The notes beneath the pieces were generated by a model. That model did no database searches, was not told the origin of the DNA, and was given only the letters and a program-made list of their open reading frames with translations. DNA of 64,000 bases from Lumnitzera littorea (Eukaryota; Streptophyta; Magnoliopsida; Myrtales; Combretaceae), in contig JAMXBB010000010.1 of assembly GCA_024138015.1 (NCBI GenBank), positions 83,799,958 to 83,863,957 of the forward strand, given 5' to 3'. The translations under genes and the position numbers were made by a program. Each line of letters begins with the position of its first letter. Positions within the stretch are counted from its first letter, which is position 1. This document shows positions 1-11,815 of the stretch, piece by piece.

Positions 1-1511
1 GGTAATATAGAGAGGTTTAAAGCACACCTAGTAGCTAAAGGATATGTATAAGTTGTAAGGTATCAATTATCATGATACTTTTTCACCAGTTACAAAATTA
101 GGTATGATTCGCGTTTTATTTGCTATAGCTACTACCAATAATTGGTCACTTTATCAAGTAAAAATAAATAATGCCTTCTTGCATGGTTATTTGGATGAGG
201 AAATCTATATGATTCCACCTCTTAGGTATTCTAAGTCTGGTCTAATTAAAGTTTGTAAGCTTCAAACGTTTCTTATATGGATTGAAACAAGCGTTTCACT
301 AATAGAATATTGAGATATCACAATTTTTTTATTCAAAGAGGCTTTGAGTAGTCTCAAAGTGACCATTCATTGTTTACTCCAACCAGGCTTGATGTCTTTT
401 TGGTTGTTTTGTTGTATGTTAATGATATGATAATTTTTGGTCCATATGATCATTCCATTATTAAGTTGAAAAAGGCTTTGGATGCTAAGTTCACCATTAA
501 AGATTTAGGGACAGCATGTTTCTTCTTAGGCATTGAAATATGCCACACAGCTAATGGTATATTACTAAATTAGAGAAAATTTGTTCTTAATTAAAATCTA
601 AAGTTGGACTTTTAGCTTGCAAACTTATGCAACTTCCTTTACTAACTTATCTAAAATTAGATCATAGTAGTGGCAATCTTATTAAGGATCCTTCTTTACA
701 TCGAAGGACAGTTGGTAGATTGTTGTATTTAACTCTTACTCGTTCGGATTTAAGCTATGAAGTAAACAAGCTTAGTCAGTTTCTTGCTAGGTCACTTCAA
801 CCACACTTATAGATTGCATATTATCTATTGAAGTATCTTAAGAGAACTATTAGTGTTAGGTTATTTTATCCTTACAACAATCCTTTAACTTTACATTGCT
901 AAAGGAGTAGGTTTCCTCTTCTTTTAATAGGAAGTCCATTATAGGTTATGCCATATTCCTTGGAAGAGATTTAGTGCTTTGGAAATCGGAGAAACAAAAT
1001 ACCATAAGCACTTCCTCTATTGAAGCTAAGTATAGGAGTATGGCTTTAGTAGTCAAAGAGCTTCTTTAGGCTTCATTTACATTGAGAGATCTTCATCAAC
1101 CTATAAAGCAACCAATGCCTTTATTTTGTGATAATAAATCTAGCATACTCATTACTCATAATCCTTGTTTTCATAGTAGGACTAAACACATTAATGTTGA
1201 TGCCTCACTTGAGATCACATTACTAAAGGTTTTGTTTCCCCAATTGATGTTATTTTATTTTTATATTTATTTCCATGGGTCAATTTTGTATTGGTTATTA
1301 GCTTTTATTAGCTTACTCAGTTGTGCCACTTATTTATTGATACGTGGCATCAATTAGTTAGTTCTATAGGGCATAATATAAAAGGATGCACTTGTAATAT
1401 TTCATTCATTCTATTATGAGAAATGATCACTTTACTTCAATTGCTATTATACAATTTAGCTCTGTTTTTGCATTCTACTACTAAATTGTTGTTTAACTAA
1501 TATCAACAATG
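1..1511 (+). mobile_element. Ty1/copia retrotransposon remnant: RT, RNase H and probable 3' LTR
   Basis: This is the 3' part of a copia pol gene, cut off by the window start. Pieces in shifting frames read as the copia reverse transcriptase core (FSPVTKLGMIRVLFAIATT, then an NAFLHGYLDEEIYM block near 104-230). The catalytic YVDD box is changed to YVND (LLYVNDMIIFG near 411-440). Next come KFTIKDLGTACFFLGIEI near 490-540, a GRLLYLTLTRSDLSYEVNKLSQFL block near 710-790, and the RNase H end (DNKSSILITHNPCFHSRTKHINVD) near 1,130-1,200. Many stops and frameshifts show that it is dead. The AT-rich stretch after about 1,230, with a TATA-like site and an ending near 1,511 that reads TATCAACA, is probably the 3' LTR; its left edge is not resolved. 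Confidence 0.85.
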
Positions 1512-1621
1512 GTAGAAATTACCTAACTCCACGTATCATTACACACTTACTAGAGGCTAGTAATTAGTGTATGTGTATGTATATATCTTCTCTTATCAAT
1601 ATAATTATCTTATATAAGTGG

Positions 1622-1661
<40 letters not shown>

Positions 1662-4600
1662 GTATGTGTGTGTTTCACAAACTTTAGTACAAAACTACAC
1701 TTTAGGATAATTATAAAATGCTAACGTCCTGTGACAAGAGAGTTCAATAAATTATAATATATAAATTTTATCATATTTAATGGTTATTACATTGATTACG
1801 ACAACATGACTTTAAGTTAAAACAAATTGATTAGGATAATGTTTTTGTAATCTTTGTAAATCCTAAACCTTCCTTACTTATGGTTGAGACTAGTTGTATG
1901 TGTGCATACGATGTATGTCTATGAATACTACAATGCTCTTGTGGTAGCAAAACTACTTATTATGATTATCTTGTAATGCTATCCTATCAAACTAAATGTT
2001 TGGAACAGATTAATCACCTTAGAAATAAAATAAGTTAAACTTGGTCTTAAACCATAATTGATCATACATTGCAACCCACTAGGCAAAGATTATGATTCTT
2101 CCATCAAATACTAACTATTTTAAGAAACAGTCAAATGATATTTCACCACCTTTAATCGAACTAAGTAATAGAAGTGGAAGTCATGGCAAAATTAAGGGCT
2201 TGTTCAAAGATGGTCTCAAAAGGTGCTTTATCTACATTGCATAAGCTTAAGTTTTACTTTGAGTCATTGCATCATGCTAAAATTTTCTTAACCTAGATTA
2301 AAGCAGGCGTAATTTCTCTATTCTCATAGTGGATTAGGCAACAACATACTGATGGCATATATTCTGTGACATTGCATCTAATTAAATTGTTTGAAAACCT
2401 TGCTTACTTTGTTGTGTTATATATGCTTTTGTCTCCATCCCTTTATTAAGCAAAAGTTACTTACATCTCCATAGAATTTTCTTATGCAAATTTTAAGCAA
2501 ACTCATCATGGTTCACCTAGACATAGGTACATGCCAAGTCCAAACCGTAACCCAGTCCAAAATTATCTCGATAAGTCTAAGACTTGACATGGACTCGATC
2601 ATACGGGTTGGACTCATATGGTTGAACCACCAAGTTAATGGGTTGAAATTAGGTCAATCCGTGAGACAGATGGACCCAACAATTCAAGAACTGCTAACTT
2701 AAAAAAACAAAAGATAAAAAAAGAAATGAAGAATGAAGAAAGATAGAATAAAATAAATTTAAAATTAACAAAATAAATAATAATGAAAAAAAAATAACTA
2801 ATTCCATGTGAATAGGAAAAAATCATTTGCCATTCATAATATTTAATCCATTTCTATCCACAACAAAGCAAAGCAATAAAATATAATTTCAAAAGCTTGT
2901 CTGATATGATATATATAGGTTTTTACCAAAAAACTAATCTCATTCTTAGCAATAAAGGATTAGCTTCCTTTTTTTAAATTTTTTTTATAACATTTATATC
3001 TTTTATCTCATATTAATAATATGATAATCAAGTTGAATATAGCTATATATAAATAAGTGAATGTCCCCAGTAGTTATTTTGCAAGATGGGCTAAAGATAA
3101 CATTGGTTTGGAGCTCAAATAAAGTTAATTTAAACTCTAAAATTTAATTTATTTTTAAAATTATTTTAAAAAAAATTACTAGTTTACAGTTTTTTGAACT
3201 GTTGATTGAATCGGAAGGTCCAAGGAATTGACTCGTGAACCGGTTCTGCAAGTTTAGGTCCAAATCCCCATTTTAGGACCTAAGAATCGATGGATCTGAT
3301 TCCAAATCGGGTTAGAATTATGTCTTAGTCTAGCTTACCCATTCCTTAAGTGCAAGAAGATGAGTAAAGAGGTTCATAACAAGGACTAAATGGAGGTGGA
3401 GCACTTTTTTATGTCTTTTGTTTTCTAGATTCGGATAGGCATCTTAAGCAACCCAATCATATTCAATGTCTAAGATACAATAAAATCTAAATTACTTTAA
3501 GAAACTTTATATGTAAATTTTCATGTACATCGTTGTTTTATTATATAAATGTTTTTTATTTTTTGGGGAAAAAATTATCTTTTAACTAACTATAAATGTT
3601 TGGTATAAATATATATAAATGTTTAACTATTGATGCTTTAGAGTAATTTAGTTGTATGTGCCTCGTATACACCAAGTTTATAATAGTAAGTGATTGACTA
3701 ACTTTTATCATAGATTAGTGTATACAATGATTCGAGATGCAACAACAATATATGTATAAATAAATATATATACATATATATGTATGGGAGTATGAGTATG
3801 AATATAAGGGTCACATGCATGTTGTATGTAAAGTCTCGCTACATTTGACTTGAAAAATGACTTGAACGACTTGTATAGGATGATCAGGAGAGAAGTGTAG
3901 GGAAAATGAGTAAATAATTTTAGTAAGGCTCTAATATGTATGATGAAAGATGAAGTAGCATGATGGTATCAAACTCCACAATTGATGACTAATGGGGTAA
4001 AGTTCTTGAAATGTTTAAGTGTTTCATATTTAAAATAAGATTCAGATAGAGTAACAGTGTTAACGGTGGTTTTTTTCTCCTCAAATGAGGATGTGAATGG
4101 GATATTTATAGGAAATGATTGTTGGTTTTATTTGTTTAAATCATGATATTAATCAATGATTAAGATTAAAACTTTTTATTAATAGATCTTCAGTGGGCTA
4201 TTTTTATAGGTTTAGATTCAAATAAAAACCTTATTTATTATTTTAATGTAAGCTAAACTAAAAAAGGTTGGATTAAGTAAATTAGTACGATGAGCTATAT
4301 TCTAAGCCCATCATGTCAAAACTTCTTTAATTATCCTAAATATTTGAACTCGATTATTTGAGCCTCTTCATCTTAACCCAAAGGCATAAACACAATTAAC
4401 TAATAAGCTTAATGCTCAAACTTAAATTTAATCCTCTTTAGTATGTATGCGTGTGTATCTATGTTTGGCAAGTCTGCCTGTAATTTGATGTACTTATGGT
4501 AACAGGATTTCCTTTCCTCACAGAGCATTATAGCTTCCAATCTAGGATTTTGACATTTCCCGAGCATATGAGTTTGAATATATGGACAACTGTAACAGTC

Positions 4601-4735
4601 CTGACTCCGAGGTATTGACTGGGGCACGAGTGACGATAGTCCAGTGCCACCTTTAGTTTTTAGCATGCTTGATGCAAATTATATGTCCTTGCAAACTCCT
4701 TGTACTTTAAATTGTTTTTGAAACGCTTTTATGGA
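1512..4735. other. AT-rich intergenic DNA, no recognisable gene
   Basis: I see no gene here. There is a TA microsatellite at 1,629-1,655. Two stretches, 2,500-2,690 and 3,190-3,350, are rich in GGTCCAA/GGACT/ACCGGTT-type words and look like worn dispersed repeats. A minus-strand open frame at 4,409-4,666 gives a cysteine-containing peptide (around LGKCQNPRLEAIMLCEE) that is less low-complexity than its neighbours; I do not recognise it and it may be a broken exon. Confidence 0.5.
1629..1655. repeat. (TA)n microsatellite
   Basis: Uninterrupted TA dinucleotides just downstream of the copia remnant. Confidence 0.9.
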
Positions 4736-6360
4736 TATGCTTAGTTATAATGATCTCCTTTAGACCATCTATTGATTATTGGTGGATTTAACGAGACTTT
4801 AATGGTTTCTATGAAATTAGATGATTTTATTTATATATTTGTAAGTTTAGTAAGTAAGATTGTAGAAACTTCTATATTCTTGGCACATTGGGAACAAACG
4901 GCGAAACTGTTCCATCTTGATAATCTCATTGCATGATAGTTAATGTTAGTAAAAAGATGTTTATGTATAATTTTAAAAAACAAAATTTAATGGAATACCA
5001 TATTGGAATATAAAATTTTTGTCCTTATATGCAATGAATTAGATGTTTTGGCATAATCCATAAACTCCTTGGTCATTCTTTAAAAACGTAAATACAAGAC
5101 GTTTAACTATATTTTATACTTTCTTTTTTCAAATATATATATATATTCTCCAACTTGTAATTCTAAATTAAATTGTAATATTTAGATAATATCTTATCGG
5201 AACTTGCTTTATTGAATATAAGGATGTTGATGGGCATTTCTCTTTTTCTTTTTTTTTTTTTATGAATAGTTTGGTTGTCATAACTTTCACTAAGTCTATA
5301 ACGTAGTACTAAACTTTATTGAAATTTACCTTATGAATAATTGATTTTTTTTTCAATTTTTGAATTTTTCAATCATAAAATCTATATACAATATTGTATA
5401 CACCAAATATGGTATAATAGCATTATATTGGTGTATTTTCTTTGTATTATACCATCTAATTCTTCTTTATATTATACCAATTTCATTGACTAAACACTAC
5501 CTTATAATATATGGACTTGTTGATTAACTCTAGCATAAGACCGATAGCTTCTTTTGTCTTCCTTATTATGACTTAGAATTTGGGTTCCTTCTAAATAATT
5601 CTAAGATATGTACAAATCTCCGGTTATTTTGCAACTTAAATAAGAAAAAGAACATTTTGCTTGTGGTTCAAACCACATACCATAGGGTTTTTGACGTCAT
5701 TGCTTATGTTGGTCATGACACAAGGAATGACAACCATAAAACAGATAAAAAAGTTAGCACATGGGCAATGACCAAGTCTATACCACTAGAGGACAGAAGG
5801 TCAGTTCAGGTGTTTCGTAACTGCTTTTCTTTCTTCCAGACGCGTGTTTATAAAATTGTGGAGAGATCTAGGGAATGAAAATAAAAAATAAAAAATCATC
5901 GAGTTTAGTCTGTCAGGTCTTTATCAATAAATGTATCATGTATCTGAGTTTTAAAATAGATTTAAACATTATTTTCCTTCACATTACACGAGATCTGAAG
6001 TCATGCATGCCTTAGGACCAGTAGAAATCTGCTTTGCTTGGGAAGACGACGGAAAGGGAAAATGAGTAGAGTGAAGATTAGAAGTGGAAAGAGAGAAGAC
6101 AAGTGAAATCTATGTGTGATTTAGTATCGGTGTGAATTGAACCTGCATAACACAAAGCAAGAGAAAAAAAAAAAAGTATATGTATACCTTGAACTCGAAC
6201 AAAATTAAGAAAATCTTTTCCAAAATTCCTTATTCTTATTCATGAGGCTTCCAATATCACATAGAAAAGTAAGAAAGTGACTAAAAAATAGATCAATTTG
6301 AAAATGATCTAATGAAACGATACATTAGGCGTATCATTTTTAGGATAGTTTATGTCCAAA
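4736..6360. repeat. Segmental duplication unit A, 3' flank of the AAA-ATPase pseudogene
   Basis: This stretch reads almost in parallel with 26,516-28,298. Shared landmarks are the TTTGTAAGTTTAGTAAGTAAG string (4,838-4,858 and 26,602-26,622), the AGGGTTTTTGACGTCATTG string (5,684 and 27,645), the CGAGTTTAGTCTGTCAGG string (5,899 and 27,856) and the paired A-tract near 6,164-6,176 and 28,104-28,115. It is the DNA 3' of the AAA-ATPase genes, so the duplication carried flanks as well as coding sequence. Unit B has about 175 extra bases at roughly 27,048-27,223, and small indels are frequent. The similarity resumes upstream of the genes (9,248-9,515 with 29,874-30,138) and in two further blocks. 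Confidence 0.85.
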
Positions 6361-6421
6361 TTAGTGAAAACCATTTTCTTTCGCTTCCTCAACAAATGAT
6401 TTCTCCTCTTTTCCATCCTTA

Positions 6422-6867
6422 TCACTCTGTTTGGGATAAGGGATAATGGAGGAGAGTAATGGGAGAGGAAAGAAATAAAAAGGAAAATATTTGGATTTCA
6501 CTATTTGGTATAAGAAGGAAAAGAAAAGGAATGGCAAACATGAGGAAATATTCATTTAAGTCCCACTAAAATATAATCTCCCCAAATTTGGATGGAAATA
6601 GGAAGGAAAAGGAGAAAATTATTTGAGAAAACATGTTTGCCCACCTAAAAAGGATATGACAATATATTATTATATAATATCATTATTCTTTATGGGTAAA
6701 TTGGTAAATTTTTATATTTTCTTATTTTATCTTTATTAATCATTACAATTCCTTCATTTTTCCTTCCCTCCATTAACCAAACACATTCTAAGGAGTTAAA
6801 TCCCCCCATAAATCCTTTCCTACACTTTCTTTTCTTCTTTATTCCTTCCCTTATGCCAAACAGAGTA
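6422..6867. mobile_element. 446-bp MITE with about 20-bp terminal inverted repeats and TA target duplication
   Basis: The segment interrupts the lysine/glutamate-rich tail of pseudogene A. Its ends are inverted copies: the left end reads TCACTCTGTTTGGGATAAGG and the right end, read in reverse, reads TACTCTGTTTGGCATAAGGG. It is flanked by TA at 6,420-6,421 and 6,868-6,869. The paralogue has the uninterrupted site with a single TA at 28,358-28,359, a natural empty site. Size, ends and TA duplication fit a Tc1/mariner (Stowaway-type) MITE; the CTGTTTGG core also resembles PIF/Harbinger MITEs, so the superfamily is not settled. It has no coding capacity. Confidence 0.88.
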
Positions 6868-7808
6868 TAAGTTTAGCTTCTTCCTCCTCAACTTTCTTCT
6901 TTGCTTCTTCTTCTTTCTTAACTTTTTTCTTTGCTTCTTCCTCTCCAGCTTTCTTAGCTGCTTCTTCTTCCTCAACTTTCTTCCTTAGCTTCCTTAAGAG
7001 CCGTAATTAAATTCTTCAAGCATACTTCTTCATCTTCATCATTTGATTTAAGCATCAAGTTCTCAGCAACATTGGTTGGAGTCATATCTATACCTCCCCT
7101 AAGAGCTCCTTAATCCTCGAAAAATTCCAATTTGAATCGGTGTCTAAGTAATTCTTTGCAAGCACTTTGAATGCTTTGAAACCGCAATAAGACATCTCTC
7201 TATGCTTATCCATTCTTCCCTTCATTATCAATGCTAGATCAAGTTTGTCTACAAAATGTGTAGTGAACACAATGATTCTCTCCTTACCATAAGCTGACCA
7301 CAACCCATCAATGAAATTCAATAAACCTGATAAAGTAACCTTGCTATCTTTACTTTCTTCCTTTTTTCTTTTTTCATCTTTTCAATAGGACTTTCATCCT
7401 TCCCATCTTCACCATCCTCTAAATTCTCTTTCTTCTCCTTCTTCCTTTATTCTGTAAGATCAAGCGAGCAATCAATGTCTTCAATTACTATTATCGACTT
7501 ACTCATCGTCTCAATCAACAATTTCCTTAGCTCTGTATTGTCCTTAACTATTGTCAAATCAAGATTATAGTCATAGTTCATAAAATTCGCCATTACAGTA
7601 ATCATTGTTGATTTCCTGGTTCTAAGAGGACCGTAAAGCAGATAACCCCTCTTCTAAGCTTTCCTAATTCTCGCATAATACTCTTTTCCTTTCCTGAACT
7701 TCTTCAAATTATTCTAAATCTCCTCTTTCTTGCTAGGATCCATTGTTAATGTATCGAAAGTGGCAAGATGCTCAAACACTACATAGCTCCACTTTGATGA
7801 CTTGTAAT

Positions 7809-8664
7809 TGATAGGATTCAACCTGCGACTACTTCCAAACTATGGTCGATCAACTCTTGTCGAAGTCAAGCTTATACTAAAAGATTGAAAGGAAGAAATG
7901 GAGCCACTTGATATCAAGTCTGTCGTTTGCTGAAAAGTTGAGAGATCACACAACCAAAGCCTCAAAGCTATAGATTTGCTCAACACGGCATGGAGAAATT
8001 AGTGCTGAGTAACCATAGAACTCGGCAATTGTAGGCCAACCTTTTGGGTATCTCGACCAAGTACTGCAAGACTTCAAGAGTTCCTACCTAGACCTAAACC
8101 TAGACATCCAATTGCCGACCTCGCCCAATTCGAGTCTTGCTCCTTCTAGGACAACCTGAATGACTGTATGCCAAGTTTTTCTATTAAATGCATAGTTTTG
8201 TATTTTTTTGTGAATATTTTCTTTATTTTAATTATGAGTCCATTTTTTAGGATTTAAGGCCTTATATATTATTTACAGTTTTGCTACTAGGGTTTTTAAG
8301 ATTTGTTATAAATAACAATATTTATAATTTGCAAACAAATTTTTGGCAAGAATAGTGAAGAATATTCAAACATTGAGTACACTTAAACATTCCTTTTGAG
8401 TAAGGATATTTTCAAAGCTCTCAAAGCTTACTTTCCAGATTTAGGCTAGTTAGTGAGTTGCATCTAACTTTCATTTGGAGATCCGAGTAATATTTAGTGT
8501 TTATAAGTTGTATTAAACCCTATTTTAAACTCAACCACTGATTATGTTTGTGTTTTGATGCATGACCTCTATATACATTCATTGTCCTATTTTTACTTTC
8601 TATTCATTATTTTCATTCGAACCCTATTACCTCATTGTAATTTTTTGAGACCCGCTGCGTAACA
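7809..8664 (+). mobile_element. Solo LTR, family A (Ty3/gypsy type), inside pseudogene A
   Basis: An 856-bp block beginning TGATAGG and ending GTAACA splits the AAA-ATPase pseudogene. It is flanked by GTAAT (7,804-7,808) and GTAAC (8,665-8,669), a 5-bp target duplication with one change. The intact paralogue runs uninterrupted through the site (CTTGTAACC near 29,296-29,304). The middle holds a promoter-like stretch (GTTATAAATAAC near 8,307) and the sequence around 8,190-8,330 recurs at 48,970-49,100 and, inverted, at 56,400-56,530 and 63,190-63,340. With no internal region and only one LTR, it is best read as the product of LTR-LTR recombination. Confidence 0.88.
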
Positions 8665-9313
8665 GTAACCATCCCAACTATTGCTAGGATTGTTCGTGAA
8701 TAACTTTCTCTGATGGTTTTCAGACACAATTACCTTTCCTTGTGACAAGACATGTTTAATGTAAGTATCTGTGATCAACTCTCTGTGTCTCTTATGGTCT
8801 TTCAGCCGAAAATACCTAGTACCTTCCGAGGCACTACGATAAAATGAAAATGAGTTTGATTTAGGAATTACTATTACCGATGACCACCAAAGCTTTATTC
8901 CTCCAAACTCACCAAATATTTCCTCATTTTCATCCATACTGAGCACAACTGCACAAGCGATCCACTCTCCTTTACAGCGTCCGCTCTCAGCCGCTGGGCT
9001 CGGGTGGTGGCCTTGGCGCTTAGGTAATTCTGGATGGCGGTGTAGACCTCGCTCCATTTAAGCCGTTCCCGGACGAATTCAGAGAAGGTAATATGGATGT
9101 AAGGATTGAAATAAGAATGATTTTGTTTGTGAATTTGTCAAGATGCCTTCTAAGCTCTGGTGGACAGTATTGGCTAAACATGGCCCATGCAAACATTAGA
9201 ACAGCCATTACTAATCCCAAATGACTCCATATTTCGAATGGACTCATCTTCTCTTTTTGTGTAGATGATGAATTGATGTGTTGCAATTGCAATTGTTGCT
9301 AGGCTCAACGGTT

Positions 9314-9323
9314 CTTATATATG
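9314..9323 (-). promoter_or_regulatory. TATA box of AAA-ATPase pseudogene A
   Basis: Read on the minus strand the sequence is CATATATAAG, a good plant TATA box, about 70 bases upstream of the pseudogene's ATG. The intact paralogue has CATAAATAAG at the same place (29,940-29,949). Similarity between the two upstream regions continues to about 9,515 and then stops. Confidence 0.6.
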
Positions 9324-9515
9324 TTGATAATATGTGAATAAATCATTTGTCTTCTTGGACAGCAAAACTTCCTGGCACTTGCTGGTGTAGTATTAGGAAT
9401 TTACTACGTCTCATTTATTATTATTATTATTATTTTGAAATAAAACAATGACCAAGACTAAGGACTGTTCGTCTACATTGTATTGTCCCTAACCAGTCGC
9501 CCTCGTTTGAAATAT

Positions 9516-10223
9516 GACACGCCAGTCGATGAGAACATGCAGTTTGAAGTTCATAAACTTGCAAGAATCTTGTTGATCTAGTACTTAAACGAATATTTTC
9601 GTGGCTATTACTACTAACCATATCATCAGCGTCGACGCTTCTGGTCAAAATCGGTGACTACAAGTGATAAATAATACAATAATATTTTAGAGGAATGACG
9701 ACATACTATCATTAAAAAATGTCCCATGTGAAGGCTATAATCAATGGAGCATTTAAAACAGAGAAAAGATTCGCTATTTGTATGATGTGTCATGCGTCCC
9801 ATATGGTGTATACTATGAAACTTTTAACGAAATTTTAACATAATAATGGATGCTCGTTTGGCACATCATCCTTTCCAGACAAGGCTTCGTTTCCATATTT
9901 GATTTCTATTAGAGCCCGCGGAAAATTGATTTGGACGCTCTTTTATAGCATCCGGATGAAACTAACTCCAATTTACTTTTATCTATCAATCTATCCGAAT
10001 GCCCGAGCGTGGCATCCAAATTGACTGATATTTGATGCTGACCACAAAAGGCTCATGCACTCCATCTGAATGACCTTTACGAGATTATTTAGATTTTATC
10101 CTTAATTAACCTTGAGGGTAGTTAAAAAGGTTACCATTCATGTAATAACAAATTAGACCGTTTTTACTTTTTAAAACATTTTGTGACTCAGAATTATTCC
10201 TCTTTTTACTATTTGGTGTACAT
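9516..10223. other. Intergenic, no gene seen
   Basis: This is unique-looking sequence beyond the duplicated promoter. Open frames here are short and without recognisable motifs. Unit B has only about 0.5 kb between its equivalent points (30,139-30,630), against 3.4 kb here, so part of 9,516-12,888 is probably inserted DNA. Confidence 0.5.
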
Positions 10224-10530
10224 CACTATACCAAGAAGAGGCTAAAGCATCAAGAACATTAGTTGCATTTGCTTTTAAATTTGTTGCCTAAAGATTTAGG
10301 CAACAAAATTCCCTCTATTGCACTAAGTGCCTGCTGCCTATAAGGAAAAGTAACCAATATTTTGTTTAATGCAACACAATAACTAAATTTTGAGCATAGA
10401 ATTAACATATTTATGTAATGAAATTTCTACTTAAAAGCAACAAAATTTCTAAGATTAAAGTAACACCTTAATTAAATAAAGGTAACGCTCTAATTGCAAC
10501 TATATGAAACACTATTTTTCTATTTTTTTT
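10224..10530 (+). mobile_element. CACTA-like transposon terminus with subterminal repeats
   Basis: The stretch starts CACTATACCAAGAAGAGG, close to the CACTA-type end CACTACAAGAAAA. It is followed by subterminal repeats built on GTTGC/GCAAC. These include a 28-bp perfect palindrome at 10,280-10,307 (13-bp arms TTTGTTGCCTAAA around GA), then GCAACA near 10,372 and 10,437. That pattern of CACTA end plus inverted GCAAC-type subterminal motifs is typical of En/Spm elements. I could not find the matching right end or any transposase, so this may be a deletion derivative or an isolated end. Confidence 0.5.
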
Positions 10531-11496
10531 TTTTTGGGTAAAAACATACTATTTTTCTTTATGCATTCATTTTTACAAGCATATATCATATACATTTCCA
10601 TTATTATAAGCATCTATATATATATATATATATTTATAGTCAATTCTAATTTTTAATTCTAAAAGCAATTTTTTTTTTCCTTTCACTATCATCGCCTTCA
10701 CATTAAATTTTTTCCATCAATTTATTAGCTTGTATAATGAATTCGTCATTGCATTTAACACCGACAAAGAGGGCTTGACATATATTGTAGCAGCACACTA
10801 ATAATATCACAATTGAAAATGCACACAAATAAAAGATAATTAAATCAAATAACACGTGTCGAAATCAAAGTAATCATGTCCTCATAAACGTTACATGGAA
10901 ATAATTTAACCATAAAGGTTTTCATCAAAATTAAAATTTAAAAGAAAAGAAAGTGGAAAATCTATGGCTAAGAAATCTCGAGTCAGTGATCATTCGGCTT
11001 TGAATCCCTAGGCAATTTCTAAAATTTCCCTACCCCGGAATCATCCTGCAAAAAAGGAAGAAAAAGGATAAACAATAGTAAAATACCTTGAAATAGTTAT
11101 AATGATTGAACGTTTAATTTAAAAAGAAAATGGCAAACAATTTGTTCACATGCTATTGAGAATACATTCATATCTTATATAATCAAATATGACATATAAG
11201 CATATGATTCATAAAATAAGTTTGAATATTTAGTGTTGCTTTAGACACTTTTTCACGTAGTGTGTCTCTTGTAACTTCCGGAAGGTCGAGAATGTGAAAT
11301 AATTTTTTCAGCTGTCCAGAGGACTAATTTGATTTGAGCTACTGGTCAAAACATTGAAAAGAGAGAGGAATTCGTTGACTGACTTCTTGCCAAGTTTCTA
11401 GATTGGTAGATTTTCATGCGAATTTCGTTTTACTTTATTTGTGTGAGTTTCTCTCAGTCCAAGCATCCAATACGAGAAAGAGTTTGATGTATAAAA

Positions 11497-11815
11497 CAAT
11501 TGGTGATAAGTAAATACTAATAAAAAGGTCTTATTTATTATATATTTAAATATCATTATTATTTATCCATCACTTAACTAAATATACTATACATTGATAC
11601 TAATAAATCTTTCTTCACTAATACTCGCTATAGTAAAAAAATTAAAAAAAACATTAGTTGTACTAATACACCATATAAATAGATTGGTGGTGAGTAAATA
11701 CTAATAGAATTATAAGACATAAAAAATGAATTGTATATTTTTAAAAAGAATACCTATTATTACTATATATTTAAATATCCTTAGTAGTTACTTATTATTT
11801 ATCTAAAACGTGACA
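11497..11815. repeat. Imperfect direct repeat of about 190 bp with inverted ends
   Basis: The phrase GGTGATAAGTAAATACTAATA near 11,501 recurs as GGTGGTGAGTAAATACTAATA near 11,687. Each is followed by a TATATATTTAAATATC tract and a TTATTTATC word. Within the first copy, GTGATAAGTAAATA and TATTTATCCATCAC (near 11,561) are inverted, giving a hairpin of about 70 bp. A duplicated MITE remnant is possible. Confidence 0.45.

Larger units (their letters stand above)
6361..9247 (-). pseudogene. AAA-ATPase pseudogene (AATP1/BCS1-like), copy A
   Basis: This is a paralogue of the intact gene at 28,299-29,873, alignable from its ATG (9,245-9,247; MSPFEIWSHLG) to its last residues (ENGFH, near 6,361). It has many independent lesions. 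A one-base deletion after FTNKI lies near 9,115, and an extra eight bases lie near 8,950. An 856-bp solo LTR sits at 7,809-8,664, just after NPSNSW. The P-loop is changed from GPPGTGKS to GPLRTRKS near 7,620. A TAA stop follows the Walker B segment near 7,450. A 446-bp MITE lies at 6,422-6,867 in the lysine/glutamate-rich tail. The core segments (RGYLLYGP, DLTE, FVDKLD, GRMDKH) are still readable in pieces. It cannot encode a working ATPase; any transcript would be non-coding. Confidence 0.93.

Noticed and set aside
4409..4666. 85-codon minus-strand frame with conserved-looking cysteines
   Set aside because: It looks more protein-like than its neighbours, but I cannot assign it to a family and there are no flanking exons; kept only as a note in the intergenic entry.
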